Origin: Candidatus Desulfolinea nitratireducens
GTDB lineage: Bacteria; Chloroflexota; Anaerolineae; Anaerolineales; Villigracilaceae
Length of the DNA: 32,178 nt
Assembly (NCBI GenBank): GCA_014382535.1
Contig: JACNJN010000060.1
Span: 1-32,178 of the forward strand
Direction of reading: 5' to 3'
This document shows, in pieces, positions 14,636-23,449 of this stretch. Made by a program: the position numbers and the translations under genes. The notes under the pieces were generated by a model that saw only the letters and a program-made list of their open reading frames with translations, was not told where the DNA came from and made no database searches. Numbering within the stretch: the first letter of the stretch is position 1; each line of letters starts with the position of its first letter.

Positions 14636-15049
14636 ATGGATTTTTCTTCAATTAACTGGCTCGCCGTCGTAGTCTGTGTTGTGGTGAGCATGATCAGTGG
14701 ATTTCTCTGGTACCATCCCAAGACTTTCTTCCCCGTCTGGTGGAAAGGTATCGGAAAATCTGACGACGGGGCCGGAATGGAAGGTGCTGGCGCATCAACC
14801 TGGATCCTCACCATAATCGCTGCATTCATTCAGGCTGTCTTTGTAGCCCTCTTTTTGGTCAACATGGGTAGCAATACCCTCGCGGCTGGGATGCAGGCTG
14901 GATTTGTGATCTGGCTGGGCATTATTGCCCCGACCAACCTGGTCAATAAATTATTTGCCGGACATGGTCTGAAAGTTTGGGCGATCGAAGCAGGGAATCA
15001 CCTTGTCAATATGCTCCTCTTTGGTGCGATCCTGGCCTCCTGGCAATAA
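14636..15049 (+). CDS. DUF1761 integral membrane protein
   Basis: This 137-residue protein has four membrane segments (about 7-26, 55-75, 82-102 and 115-135). The N-terminal INWLAVVVCVVVSMISGFLWYHPKTFFPVWW contains the conserved aromatic/Pro pattern of DUF1761 proteins, whose function is unknown. AGGAGG (14624-14629) lies 6 nt before ATG. It appears to be a single-gene unit: a hairpin follows at 15077-15102, and the next gene has its own leader. Confidence 0.82.
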   Translation: MDFSSINWLAVVVCVVVSMISGFLWYHPKTFFPVWWKGIGKSDDGAGMEGAGASTWILTIIAAFIQAVFVALFLVNMGSNTLAAGMQAGFVIWLGIIAPTNLVNKLFAGHGLKVWAIEAGNHLVNMLLFGAILASWQ

Positions 15050-15076
15050 ACTCAAAGATCGCAACCTTGTAAAAAA

Positions 15077-15102
15077 GACAGTCGTCCTCCTGGATGACTG
15101 TC
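15077..15102. terminator. Hairpin terminator after the DUF1761 gene
   Basis: GACAGTCGTCC (15077-15087) pairs with GGATGACTGTC (15092-15102), with one G-T pair and loop TCCT. The plus-strand tail (CTTTGCTTTC) is only moderately T-rich. The minus-strand tail is a clean T6. Confidence 0.55.
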
Positions 15103-15237
15103 CTTTGCTTTCTGCTACTAACTTTCTTCTCGCTCTCTTTCGTGTATAATTTTGCATAATGGATTTGTATTATTTTGCACATGCGCCCGGCGGAGTCACC
15201 CAGCTCTACTTTTCTACGATGAACGAGGAGAGTTCTA

Positions 15238-15735
15238 ATGTCAAAGATAGATACCATGGCTCAGGATTTTCTGGCCCAGAAGAAAATAGCCGTTGTCGGT
15301 GTTTCCGAATCACGCGAAACGGGCTGTAATTTGAATTATAAAAAATTCAAGGATGCCGGTTATACCGTCTATGCCATCAACCCAAAAATCGATCAATTTA
15401 AGGGTGATCCCTGTTACCCTGATCTGGCCTCAACGCCAGAAAAACCGGACGCTGTCTTTATCCTCGCTCGCCCAGAAGTCACGGATCAGGTCGTTCAGCA
15501 ATCTGTTGATCTCGGCATCAAGCACGTCTGGATGCATTGCATGATGGGTACCAAGCCCGGGCTGGCAGAAAACATGACCAGCGTCTCGCAGGAAGCGGTC
15601 GCGTTGTGTCGCGAGAATGGCATCCAGGTTATCCCGGGAACCTGTCCGGCTCAATTCCTGAATCCGGATTTTGGACATAAGATGATGCGCGGTCTCTGGC
15701 GGCTGATGGGCAATCTGAAGGTCAACGGAAATTAG
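15238..15735 (+). CDS. CoA-binding domain protein (YccU-like)
   Basis: This 165-residue protein is a single Rossmann-type CoA_binding domain, as in E. coli YccU and the N-terminal part of ADP-forming acyl-CoA synthetases. Visible elements are KKIAVVGVSESRETGCN with the glycine loop, GYTVYAINPK, CYPDLASTPEKPDAVFILARPE, HVWMHCMMG and the C-terminal GIQVIPGTCPAQFL. It lacks the rest of a synthetase, so a regulatory or CoA-sensing role is likely but not established. AGGAG lies 7 nt before ATG. A TATAAT (15145-15150) upstream may be its -10 element, with no good -35. A strong terminator follows. Confidence 0.85.
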   Translation: MSKIDTMAQDFLAQKKIAVVGVSESRETGCNLNYKKFKDAGYTVYAINPKIDQFKGDPCYPDLASTPEKPDAVFILARPEVTDQVVQQSVDLGIKHVWMHCMMGTKPGLAENMTSVSQEAVALCRENGIQVIPGTCPAQFLNPDFGHKMMRGLWRLMGNLKVNGN

Positions 15736-15751
15736 ATAAATAAAATTCAAC

Positions 15752-15779
15752 AAAAAATCTCCCGACCGGGAGATTTTTT
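15752..15779. terminator. Bidirectional terminator between convergent genes
   Basis: AAAAAATCTCCC and GGGAGATTTTTT pair around GACC, with A and T runs on both sides. It serves the CoA-binding gene and the convergent DUF1992 gene. Confidence 0.88.
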
Positions 15780-15796
15780 TGCGTATATATCGATGG

Positions 15797-16138
15797 CTAT
15801 TTTCTGCGTTGCTGCTGGATGCGTTCCATGGCAATATTGAACTCGATTTGAAGCATCTCAATTCGCTCGCGGATTTTAACTTGCCTGTGCTCGTAAGAGT
15901 GCTGGTCGTTATCCTGGCATGCTGCCAACTGATTTTTTAGTTCTGCTATTTTGCGCAGTAGCTCAACTTCCGGTGGTTTCACTCCGGCATTCCTCAAGAT
16001 CGATGTGGCCATCCGAAACTCTTCGGGCGTGTTGAAATACTCGGTCAGATCAATCGGTTTGCCCTTATTTGGCAAATTTTCAAAGTCACCGCGTGCAATG
16101 GCTTCCTGGATCAAGGATTCTACTGATTTGTTGAACAT
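15797..16138 (-). CDS. DUF1992 (DnaJ-homologue subfamily C member 28-like) protein
   Basis: This 113-residue protein matches the DUF1992 pattern throughout: SLIQEAIARGDFENLPNKGKPIDL at the N-terminus, then EEFRMATSILRNAGVKPPEVELLRKIAEL, then a long coiled-coil-like helix to the end. The family is widespread in bacteria and resembles the conserved domain of eukaryotic DNAJC28. Its function is unknown. It is a single gene. Its upstream gap holds a 125-bp MITE-like element. Confidence 0.85.
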   Translation of the reverse strand: MFNKSVESLIQEAIARGDFENLPNKGKPIDLTEYFNTPEEFRMATSILRNAGVKPPEVELLRKIAELKNQLAACQDNDQHSYEHRQVKIRERIEMLQIEFNIAMERIQQQRRK

Positions 16139-16188
16139 TGGTATCTCCGGGTTTTCAAAGGATTATTCATTTCAAGGCAATCGTGTGC

Positions 16189-16313
16189 TATTGATGTTCA
16201 CTAAAGTTGGTTAATTTTCTCTAAGTATAACGTCCCGCAGGTTCCCGTGATTCAGATATTAAAGCAACACAAACCTGCGGGACGCTCACAACCTGTTTAT
16301 CTGAATATCAATA
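16189..16313. mobile_element. MITE-like element, copy 1 (125 bp)
   Basis: The ends are TATTGATGTTCA and, inverted, TATTGATATTCA, forming 12-bp terminal inverted repeats with one mismatch and TA at both borders. An internal 13-bp inverted repeat CGTCCCGCAGGTT/AACCTGCGGGACG lies at 16231-16284. It is about 90% identical to 20753-20877 in the same orientation. It has no coding capacity. The TA borders suggest an IS630/Tc1-mariner-type target, which is inference. Confidence 0.75.
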
Positions 16314-16374
16314 ATCCCTTTGATAAGTCAAATGCCGTCAACGTGTTAGAATCCTTTTACGAGGAGTGATTAAA

Positions 16375-18066
16375 ATGAAACCTGCGCAACTTCGTGCTCG
16401 ATACCGACAAATAATTGGATTTTCTGCTCGGGTGGCTGCCAACCTTATCTTCTGGGATATTTTCTTATCGAGATTGGGATTACGTTCATTAGCCCGAAAA
16501 ACGCGTCCAGTGCGGTTGAAGAAGTTTGCTGTGCAATTTCGTGCCATGGCAATTCGAATGGGTGGGGTGATGATCAAGGTGGGGCAATTTCTCTCATCCC
16601 GTCTGGATGTACTTCCGCCCGAAATTGTTGAGGAACTATCTGGCTTGCAGGATGAGGTTCCGGCAGAAGATTTTGATGCCATCCGTGAACTTGCAGAAGC
16701 TGAACTTGGCGGTTCCCTGGAAAAGAAATTCAAGACCTTTGACGCCACGCCAATGGCAGCCGCCTCTCTGGGGCAAGTCCATCGCGCCTCATTGCTCCCA
16801 GAATCTCAGGAAACAATATTATTTAATAATATTGTTGTCAAAATACAACGCCCGCATATAAAAGAGATCATTGAAGTGGATCTATCGGCCCTGCGACGTG
16901 TGGGTGGTTGGCTGGAGCGATATAAACCGATTCGTCAACGCGCAGATGTTCAGGGTCTGATCGAGGAATTTTCCACCACAATTTATGAAGAGGTCGATTA
17001 TCTGGCTGAGGGAAAGAATGTTGAGATCTTCCAGGAACATTTCGCAGATCATGCGCGTATCCACGTCCCGCGCGTTGTCTGGGAATTTACCAGGCCACAA
17101 GTCTTAACGTTGGAAGATGTCTTTGCGATCAAGATCACCGATTATGATGCGATCACGGCTGCGGGAATTGATCGCGCCGAAGTTGCCCGCGTTTTGCTGG
17201 ATACCTATCTCAAACAGATATTCGAAGATGGTTTTTTTCATGCAGACCCGCATCCAGGTAATCTCTTCGTTACCCCTTTGGCTGGCCCTGACGAAGATGG
17301 ATCTGTTGATTGGAAACTCACCTTTGTTGATTTTGGGATGGTGGGGCGCGTTCCCGACAATTTGCGCGCTGGCTTACGTGAAATGGTGATTGCTGTCGGA
17401 ACGCGCGATGCGAAGAGGTTGGTCCGTGCCTATCAACAACTTGGCTTGCTACTGCCGGGTGCCAACTTGAAGTTAATCGAAGAAGCAGAGTCACAGGTTT
17501 TTGAGCGCTTCTGGGGGAAAAGCATGAGTGAATTGAGGCAGATCAGTCTGGACGAAATGCGGGAGTTTGCGCTACAGTTCCGCGAATTGATGTACGAAAT
17601 GCCTTTTCAGATTCCGCATAACCTGCTTCTGCTGGGGCGTACGGTGGCCATCCTTTCAGGGATGTGCACCGGGCTTGATCCTGACTTCAACCTATGGGAT
17701 CAATTATCGCCTTATGCGCGCAAATTAATTAGCGAAGAGGCCACTTCAAATTGGGATATGTGGTTCAACGAATTGGGAGACCTTGCGAAGACATTAATCG
17801 CGATCCCCGCTCAAACGGGACGTGTGCTGGATAAGATAGAAAAAGGTGATTTAGAGGTGCATATGCCGCGAGTGGCTCAGCAAATATCGCATCTCGAGAG
17901 AGCCGTATACAAGCTGGCCGGTAGCCTGATTTTTGGTGCTGTATTTATTGGTGGAATAGTTCTATATAACGCTGAAAATAGTTTGGCAGGTAGTCTTTTA
18001 TTGGGTACATCTCTGATCGCCTTGGTTTGGACGGTCTTTTTTGCTCGTGGGCATCCCTTGAAATAA
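16375..18066 (+). CDS. ABC1/AarF/UbiB-family atypical kinase
   Basis: This 563-residue protein carries the UbiB hallmarks in order: IKVGQFLSSRLDVLPPEIVEEL (KxGQ motif), ASLGQVHRA (the Ala-rich nucleotide loop), VVKIQRPHI with the ATP-binding Lys, FFHADPHPGNLFV as catalytic loop and VDFGMVG as metal-binding loop. Two C-terminal membrane helices follow (about residues 515-560). In other bacteria the family supports ubiquinone or isoprenoid-lipid metabolism as an ATPase or kinase. The substrate here is unknown. The ATG at 16375 is preferred because GAGGAG lies 8 nt upstream. An in-frame GTG at 16366 overlaps that ribosome site. Confidence 0.92.
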   Translation: MKPAQLRARYRQIIGFSARVAANLIFWDIFLSRLGLRSLARKTRPVRLKKFAVQFRAMAIRMGGVMIKVGQFLSSRLDVLPPEIVEELSGLQDEVPAEDFDAIRELAEAELGGSLEKKFKTFDATPMAAASLGQVHRASLLPESQETILFNNIVVKIQRPHIKEIIEVDLSALRRVGGWLERYKPIRQRADVQGLIEEFSTTIYEEVDYLAEGKNVEIFQEHFADHARIHVPRVVWEFTRPQVLTLEDVFAIKITDYDAITAAGIDRAEVARVLLDTYLKQIFEDGFFHADPHPGNLFVTPLAGPDEDGSVDWKLTFVDFGMVGRVPDNLRAGLREMVIAVGTRDAKRLVRAYQQLGLLLPGANLKLIEEAESQVFERFWGKSMSELRQISLDEMREFALQFRELMYEMPFQIPHNLLLLGRTVAILSGMCTGLDPDFNLWDQLSPYARKLISEEATSNWDMWFNELGDLAKTLIAIPAQTGRVLDKIEKGDLEVHMPRVAQQISHLERAVYKLAGSLIFGAVFIGGIVLYNAENSLAGSLLLGTSLIALVWTVFFARGHPLK

Positions 18067-18077
18067 AATGCCTGAAG

Positions 18078-18107
18078 AAAAAAGCTCCGTTTTAGCGGAG
18101 CTTTTTT
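18078..18107. terminator. Bidirectional terminator between convergent genes
   Basis: AAAAAAGCTCCG (18078-18089) and CGGAGCTTTTTT (18096-18107) form a perfect 12-bp stem with a 6-base loop. It is shared by the UbiB-like gene and the convergent small gene. Confidence 0.88.
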
Positions 18108-18117
18108 GATAGCAGCT

Positions 18118-18351
18118 TTATTTTTTTGTCTTATCTCGCTCTTCGGTTTTCTCAATGGCGGTATCGATCATGCTCCGAAAGGCCATTAAGAATTCTTTAC
18201 GCGCCTTCCGGCGATGTTCTACAAACTCAGGCGGAAAGAGCGCGGCCATACTTTTTTTCATTTCTTCTCGCGCAGAGCGGGCATGCTGACGTGCTTCGTC
18301 AGGGATCCAGTTTTCAAAAGTTTTATTTTTTCGGGCAGTTTTTTCAGTCAT
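18118..18351 (-). CDS. Small charged helical protein (unrecognised)
   Basis: I do not recognise this 77-residue protein. It is highly charged, probably all helical (ARQHARSAREEMKKSMAALFPPEFVEHRRKARKEFL), and has no cysteine or membrane segment. A good AAAGGAG precedes ATG 18351, and a terminator lies after the stop, so expression is likely. Confidence 0.6.
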   Translation of the reverse strand: MTEKTARKNKTFENWIPDEARQHARSAREEMKKSMAALFPPEFVEHRRKARKEFLMAFRSMIDTAIEKTEERDKTKK

Positions 18352-18513
18352 TTTAGTACTCCTTTGACAAAATCATTATAGCCTAAATTTTATACTCCAG
18401 TCAATCTGAGTAAATGATGTGTTAGGATTCTTTAGAATACTGGGTCCTGAAATCATTTTCTGAAATTTCAAATACACAAAAGTGATCGGGGATTCTTTTT
18501 TTGGAGAATAATT

Positions 18514-19464
18514 ATGACAAATAATAAGGATCTTTTTGATACTGCAGCATATGGTGGTGCAGGCTGGTCACCTCGTATAGCTCACTTAAGCGATGAGTTG
18601 GGGGTTCTTTGGGGGAATTGCGGCATCAGCGACGAGTGGTCGCGCCTTAAAGCTGTCCTGTTACATCGGCCCGGACCTGAATTGACAGCTTCCGCGGATC
18701 CAAATGCAATCCAAATGCTGGCCTCCGTTGATCTCGCAAAGGCACAAACCCAGCATGATGCCCTTGCACAAGCTTATCGAGATGCTGGTGTAACCGTGCA
18801 TTATGTTGAACCTGATGGAATGCCAACGCCAAATCAGATCTTTATTGCAGATCTGGTTTTTATGACTCCCGAAGGGGCGATCCTGGCCCGTCCGGCCTCT
18901 ACGGTGCGCGCCGGAGAAGAGAGGTGGGTCGCGCGTAGACTGGCTGAGTTGGGTATACCGATCATCCGCAGTGTGCGTGGTACAGGTACATTTGAGGGAG
19001 CAGACGCAGCCTGGATCGATTCTCAATCAGTAATGATCGGGCGCGGGCTGCGTACCAACGATGAAGGCGCTGCACAGGTTTCCAATACACTCATCGAAAT
19101 GGGAGTGAAGATTATTCAGGTTGATATGCCTGTTGGAACGATGCATTTAATGGGCATGTTGCGGATTGTGGATCATGATCTGGCGATTGCTTGGCCAAAA
19201 CGATTTGTTCATCGCGGAGTGGATCACCTAAAAGAAAATGGTTTTCGGGTCACCTATATTCCAGATGAGGAAGAGGCCATTCAGGGGGCAGCGCTTAACT
19301 TTGTTACCCTTGGCCCGCGCAAAATCTTGATGGTGGCAGGCAATCCTAAAACTCAAGCCTTTTATGAGGGTCTTGGTATCGCCTGCACCGCGGTTGAAGT
19401 TGACGAACTGGTCAAGGCAGCCGGAGCGATTGGATGTTTGAGCGGTGTTTTAGAGCGGGATTAG
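18514..19464 (+). CDS. Amidinotransferase/dimethylargininase-like enzyme (guanidine-modifying superfamily)
   Basis: This 316-residue protein has the pentein fold catalytic set: NQIFIADLVF (D113), GTFEGADAAW (E161, D164), GTMHLMGML with the catalytic His211, and the nucleophile in AIGCLSG (C308). This pattern covers dimethylarginine dimethylaminohydrolases, arginine deiminases and amidinotransferases. The compact length and lack of an arginine deiminase insert favour a DDAH- or citrulline-forming hydrolase, but the substrate cannot be assigned. GGAGA precedes the ATG. The gene converges on lysA with only 26 bp between them. Confidence 0.85.
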   Translation: MTNNKDLFDTAAYGGAGWSPRIAHLSDELGVLWGNCGISDEWSRLKAVLLHRPGPELTASADPNAIQMLASVDLAKAQTQHDALAQAYRDAGVTVHYVEPDGMPTPNQIFIADLVFMTPEGAILARPASTVRAGEERWVARRLAELGIPIIRSVRGTGTFEGADAAWIDSQSVMIGRGLRTNDEGAAQVSNTLIEMGVKIIQVDMPVGTMHLMGMLRIVDHDLAIAWPKRFVHRGVDHLKENGFRVTYIPDEEEAIQGAALNFVTLGPRKILMVAGNPKTQAFYEGLGIACTAVEVDELVKAAGAIGCLSGVLERD

Positions 19465-19490
19465 CGAAGATAAATTCCTCTCTAAATGAT

Positions 19491-20741
19491 TTATTTTCTA
19501 TTTTGGGTGGTGATGTCACGACCATCCAGGTCGGCATAGGTCTCTCGGCGACGAATCAGGCGGTAGCTATCCCCGTCCACCAGGACCTCTGCCGGGAGGG
19601 GGTGGGCATTATAGTGAGACGCCATGCTATAACCATATGCTCCAGTTGTGAGAACAGCCAAGGAATCCCCGCGTTCCAGGGCGGGGAGGTGTCGCTCCCT
19701 GCCAAGATAATCTGCTGATTCACAAACGGGTCCGGCCACATCGGTCAAAAAAAGCTTTTCATTTACCTCATCAATTGGCAGGATATGATGATAAGCGTCG
19801 TATAATGCTGGTCTCAGTAAGGTATTCATGCCTCCATCTACAATGACTGTGCGACGAGAACCAGTTTCTTTTGTTGCCTGTACAGTCAGAAGTAATCCTC
19901 CGGCGTCGGCGATCAGGCTGCGCCCGGGTTCCAGGATTAGCTTCAATGGGCGGGAGAAATGGGCAAGTCGATTGGCAATCGGCTCTGCAAAATCAGTAAA
20001 ACTGGTTGGGGCAGAATCGGGACTATATCCGACAGGAAATCCACCGCCCAGATCGAGCGTATCCCATTCAGGTGGACATTGCTCCAGAAAATCCAATGCT
20101 ATTTCCAGCGCAGACAGGGTCGGTTCCTGGTCAGGGATTTGGGATCCGATATGAATATGCACGCCACATAGATCAAGGTTGGGCCAGTCATGGGAGCGTA
20201 ATTGATGGGCGGTACCCGGGGAAATCCCAAACTTGCTTTCGGCATTTCCCGTAATAATATGTTGATGCGTATCTGGAGAGATATCTGGATTCAGGCGCAA
20301 TAATACAGATGGACGACGACCAAGTTCCCCTGCAATCTGATTGAGTGCCTGCAGTTCGTCACCGGACTCGACACTGATCTTGCTGAGGCCGCTGTGCACA
20401 GCTTGTTTCAACTCGGAGTTGGTTTTGCCAGTCCCCGCGAAAACCACGCCTTCCGGTTTAGCTCCAGCACGTTGGACCCGATGCAATTCTCCCCCAGACA
20501 CAACATCAAAGCCCAGGCCCTGATCGGTGAAGATCTGGAGCAATGCGAGATTATCATTGGCTTTGACCGCGTAACAGACGAGAGGGTTTAACGCAGAAAA
20601 GGCAGTCTGAAACCGGGATATATTTTCACGCAGCCGTTTGGCGGAGTAAACATAAAGAGGGGTGCCAAATTCATTTGACAATTCAGCCAAAGGAATTTGG
20701 TCGCAAAATAAACTTCCCTTATCGTAAGAAAATGTATTCAT
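19491..20741 (-). CDS. lysA: Diaminopimelate decarboxylase
   Basis: This fold-III PLP enzyme converts meso-diaminopimelate to lysine. VCYAVKAND holds the PLP lysine (K60 from the chosen start). GFDVVSGGELHRV, HIHIGSQ, DLGGGFPV, EPGRSLIADAGGLL and GPVCESADYL are the conserved boxes, the last with the Cys-Glu pair of the active site. The length (416 aa) is typical. I start it at ATG 20741. The reading frame continues to 20765, but those codons lie inside a MITE-like element. That element ends 12 bp before the ATG, so the lysA leader and probably its promoter have been altered by the insertion. A very short gap separates it from the convergent amidinotransferase gene. Confidence 0.93.
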   Translation of the reverse strand: MNTFSYDKGSLFCDQIPLAELSNEFGTPLYVYSAKRLRENISRFQTAFSALNPLVCYAVKANDNLALLQIFTDQGLGFDVVSGGELHRVQRAGAKPEGVVFAGTGKTNSELKQAVHSGLSKISVESGDELQALNQIAGELGRRPSVLLRLNPDISPDTHQHIITGNAESKFGISPGTAHQLRSHDWPNLDLCGVHIHIGSQIPDQEPTLSALEIALDFLEQCPPEWDTLDLGGGFPVGYSPDSAPTSFTDFAEPIANRLAHFSRPLKLILEPGRSLIADAGGLLLTVQATKETGSRRTVIVDGGMNTLLRPALYDAYHHILPIDEVNEKLFLTDVAGPVCESADYLGRERHLPALERGDSLAVLTTGAYGYSMASHYNAHPLPAEVLVDGDSYRLIRRRETYADLDGRDITTQNRK

Positions 20742-20752
20742 AGTGGATATCC

Positions 20753-20877
20753 TATTGATGTTCAATAAGGTTGGTTAATTTTCTCTACCTAAAACGTCCC
20801 GCAGGTTCCCGTGATTCAGATTTTAAAGGAACATAAACCTGCGGGACGCTCATAACCTGTTTATCTGAATATCAATA
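20753..20877. mobile_element. MITE-like element, copy 2 (125 bp), upstream of lysA
   Basis: Its terminal inverted repeats, its internal CGTCCCGCAGGTT/AACCTGCGGGACG stem and its length are the same as in 16189-16313. It differs at scattered positions only. It is bordered by TA on both sides. It lies 12 bp upstream of the lysA start. Confidence 0.75.
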
Positions 20878-20898
20878 AATAATTCTAATCGATAGTGA

Positions 20899-20936
20899 CA
20901 GCAAAAAAGGCGATCCAACGGATCGCCTTTTTTGCT
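20899..20936 (-). terminator. Terminator of the amino acid ABC transporter operon
   Basis: AGCAAAAAAGGCGATCC and GGATCGCCTTTTTTGCT pair around AAC, a long perfect stem that includes A and T runs. It lies 13 bp after the aapP stop. Confidence 0.88.
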
Positions 20937-20948
20937 GAAGTTACTTTT

Positions 20949-21719
20949 TTAATGTTGCAAAATTTGCGACAAGAAGAGTTTAGTGCGCTCCTCTTTTGGA
21001 TTATTGAAGAAATCATCAGGCGTGTTTTCTTCAACGATCTTTCCCGCATCCATAAAAATGACCCGGTTCGCTACTTCACGGGCAAAGCCCATTTCGTGAG
21101 TTACAGCCAAAATGGTGTATCCACTGCGGGCCAGGTCGCGCATAACGTCAAGCACCTCACTGATCATTTCAGGATCAAGAGCAGAGGTTGGTTCGTCAAA
21201 TAGCAGAATTTTGGGCTGCATCGTCAGGGTGCGGGCAATAGCCACACGTTGTTGTTGGCCACCAGAAAGCTGGCCAGGGAATTTAGCGGCTTGCTCGGGG
21301 ATGCCAACCCGGTGAAGCCAGGTCATCGCAAGCTCTTCAGCATGGTCACGAGACCATTTTCGGACATTGATCGGTGCCAGCGTGATATTATCCAGCACGG
21401 TCAGATGAGGGAAAAGGTTGAATTGCTGAAATACCATCCCAACCTCGCGGCGAACTACCTGAATATTGCGAAGATCATGGGATAACTCGATCCCATCAAT
21501 GATGATGCGGCCATCCTGATGCTCCTCCAGGCGGTTAAGGCAGCGGATAAAGGTAGACTTGCCTGAGCCTGAGGGACCGATGATAACGATCACTTCACCG
21601 GGTTTGACCCTGAGATCAAGCCCGCGCAGTGCTTCAAACTCTCCGAACCATTTGTGGACATTCTCGCAAACGATAATCTCGTCAACAAAACTTTGTGATG
21701 GACCTTCCATAGTTGCCAT
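20949..21719 (-). CDS. aapP: Polar amino acid ABC transporter, ATP-binding protein
   Basis: This 256-residue protein has [18 protein letters not shown] (Walker A), [17 protein letters not shown] (Q loop), [13 protein letters not shown] (signature), [14 protein letters not shown] (Walker B and D loop) and [12 protein letters not shown] (H loop). This is the GlnQ/AapP/HisP pattern. It energises uptake of polar amino acids with the permeases encoded just upstream. A good AAGGAG precedes the ATG. It is the last gene of the operon (aapJ, aapQ, aapM, aapP). Confidence 0.95.
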   Translation of the reverse strand: MATMEGPSQSFVDEIIVCENVHKWFGEFEALRGLDLRVKPGEVIVIIGPSGSGKSTFIRCLNRLEEHQDGRIIIDGIELSHDLRNIQVVRREVGMVFQQFNLFPHLTVLDNITLAPINVRKWSRDHAEELAMTWLHRVGIPEQAAKFPGQLSGGQQQRVAIARTLTMQPKILLFDEPTSALDPEMISEVLDVMRDLARSGYTILAVTHEMGFAREVANRVIFMDAGKIVEENTPDDFFNNPKEERTKLFLSQILQH

Positions 21720-21788
21720 GATATTTAATCTCCTTCTTACTTTCAGCTGTCGACTCTCTCTGGAGTCAGGCTGTCTGTGGTTTATTTA

Positions 21789-23447
21789 CTAACGTTCACC
21801 TAATCCCAAGCGCACTTCAAGACGGCGGCTATAGGATGACATCAAAAAACTGCCCAGGAAGTATACAACCGCCATGAAAACGTACAATTCGGTTCGTAAT
21901 CCTAGCCACTCATTATTTGCAATCACAACCTTCGAAATTCCTACAAAATCAAATAATCCGACGATTGAAACCAATGAAGACGACTTGAAAGCACCGATGA
22001 ATTGGCCCACGATGGGTGGAATTACAATGCGCAATGCCTGGGGTAAGACGATGAAACGCATCTTTTGCAATCCATTGAAGCCAAGTGAATCTGCGGCTTC
22101 AAACTGACCATGTGGAATGGCTTGCAGCCCACCTCGAATGATTTCCGCTGAGTAGGCGGAGGCAAATAGTGTATACCCGATGATCACTGGCCAGGGCTTT
22201 GGGGTGTAGACACCGGGAGCCAGGAAGAACGGTGCCATAACAATACCCATGAAAAGCAAGGTAATCAGCGGTACGCTCCGAATAAATTCGATAAATGTGG
22301 TACTGGCGCCAGCAACAACATTGCCTTTAAAAGCTCGCTGAAGTATATATGCGACGCCGAATATCAAGAGGGGCCAGAAAGCCAAGAGTCGCTCTATCAG
22401 GTTTCGCGATGTCTCCAGCAACACAGGTGTAGTTGTGAAACCCCATATCATGGCTCCGACTGCCACAGGCCAAACGATCCAGTCTGGTATCCCATAGACC
22501 TCGCTGCGCCGGCCTAATGCCAGGACCATACCAAGCGGCAGGGATAGCACAATGACTGCGCTGGCGATGATCATGGTCAGCAATAAGCCACCCCAGGTAT
22601 CTACATTGATAGGGGGGAAGAATTCGCTTGTACCAATTGTAGACCAAATTGTATAGAGCAAGGGCCATCCCAAGGCAGTGATGATGAAGCTTCGCCAATA
22701 GAATTGGACAACCTTTTGCCACCAAAGAAGCAGATAGATCGCAAGGATCCCCACCTCGGCAATTAGCATTAATTTTATATTATATGGATTATTGGGTGCT
22801 CCAGCCAGGAAAAGATATAAGATGGCCGGAGAAAGCAACCAAACAGTATTAACCACCGTTCGCAGGGCTTTTAATTTCTCCTTCAACTTTGGTCTGCCTG
22901 AAACAAGTGTCAGAACCCACATGACCAGGATGAACCCAAGCGCTATCCAAACTCGCCAGGAATCTTCGGGCGCCATTAGGCCGGTCATTAGTAATTTGCG
23001 AGCCCCAAAGATCACTCCCCAGGTGGCACCTTCTTCGGTGCGAAATTCTGGTGTTGTTTCAAGGGGATTGAAATTGGCATTCACAACTGCCCACTGCCAA
23101 ATGCTGTTGATGGAAAATGCAATGACCAGGATTATTAACAGGGTGAGAATTGTATTTGAAATGGAACTGATCAAATTGTTTTTTAACCAGCGACTAAGTC
23201 TTGAATGCTTAAGACTTAATTCACCTCTGACAACCATAAATATACCAATGACCCAGCCTCCCAAAATGATTCCTGTTGATAATGGTAAATTGTCAAATTG
23301 GCTTATAGCATAGGATATAGTGAATATTGTCAGTAACAATACCCAGATTGCTTGAAACCAGGAGCCAGTGATATTGTCCTGTAAAAATATTTCCCAGTTA
23401 AAGCGTTTGCCGACAGGTTCTTGTATTTGAGTTATAGATTCAGTCAT
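21789..23447 (-). CDS. aapM: Amino acid ABC transporter permease AapM-like
   Basis: This 552-residue inner-membrane permease has the HisM/GlnP-type domain in its C-terminal half: TTFIEFIRSVPLITLLF, then the EAA loop SAEIIRGGLQAIPHGQFEAADSLGFNGLQKMRFIVLPQALRIVIPP. AapM of proteobacteria is known to be near 380 residues. The extra length here is a set of additional hydrophobic segments in the N-terminal 270 residues. It starts 2 bp after the aapQ stop. It should pair with AapQ to form the transport channel. Confidence 0.9.
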   Translation of the reverse strand: MTESITQIQEPVGKRFNWEIFLQDNITGSWFQAIWVLLLTIFTISYAISQFDNLPLSTGIILGGWVIGIFMVVRGELSLKHSRLSRWLKNNLISSISNTILTLLIILVIAFSINSIWQWAVVNANFNPLETTPEFRTEEGATWGVIFGARKLLMTGLMAPEDSWRVWIALGFILVMWVLTLVSGRPKLKEKLKALRTVVNTVWLLSPAILYLFLAGAPNNPYNIKLMLIAEVGILAIYLLLWWQKVVQFYWRSFIITALGWPLLYTIWSTIGTSEFFPPINVDTWGGLLLTMIIASAVIVLSLPLGMVLALGRRSEVYGIPDWIVWPVAVGAMIWGFTTTPVLLETSRNLIERLLAFWPLLIFGVAYILQRAFKGNVVAGASTTFIEFIRSVPLITLLFMGIVMAPFFLAPGVYTPKPWPVIIGYTLFASAYSAEIIRGGLQAIPHGQFEAADSLGFNGLQKMRFIVLPQALRIVIPPIVGQFIGAFKSSSLVSIVGLFDFVGISKVVIANNEWLGLRTELYVFMAVVYFLGSFLMSSYSRRLEVRLGLGER

Positions 23448-23449
23448 GA

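Noticed and set aside
16231-16284. Rho-independent terminator in the gap before the UbiB-like gene
   Set aside because: The 13-bp stem encloses a very long loop and is not followed by a T run. It recurs at 20753-20877 as part of the MITE-like element.
18514-20741. A lysine/arginine biosynthesis operon
   Set aside because: The amidinotransferase-like gene and lysA are convergent, not co-transcribed, and no other pathway genes are nearby.
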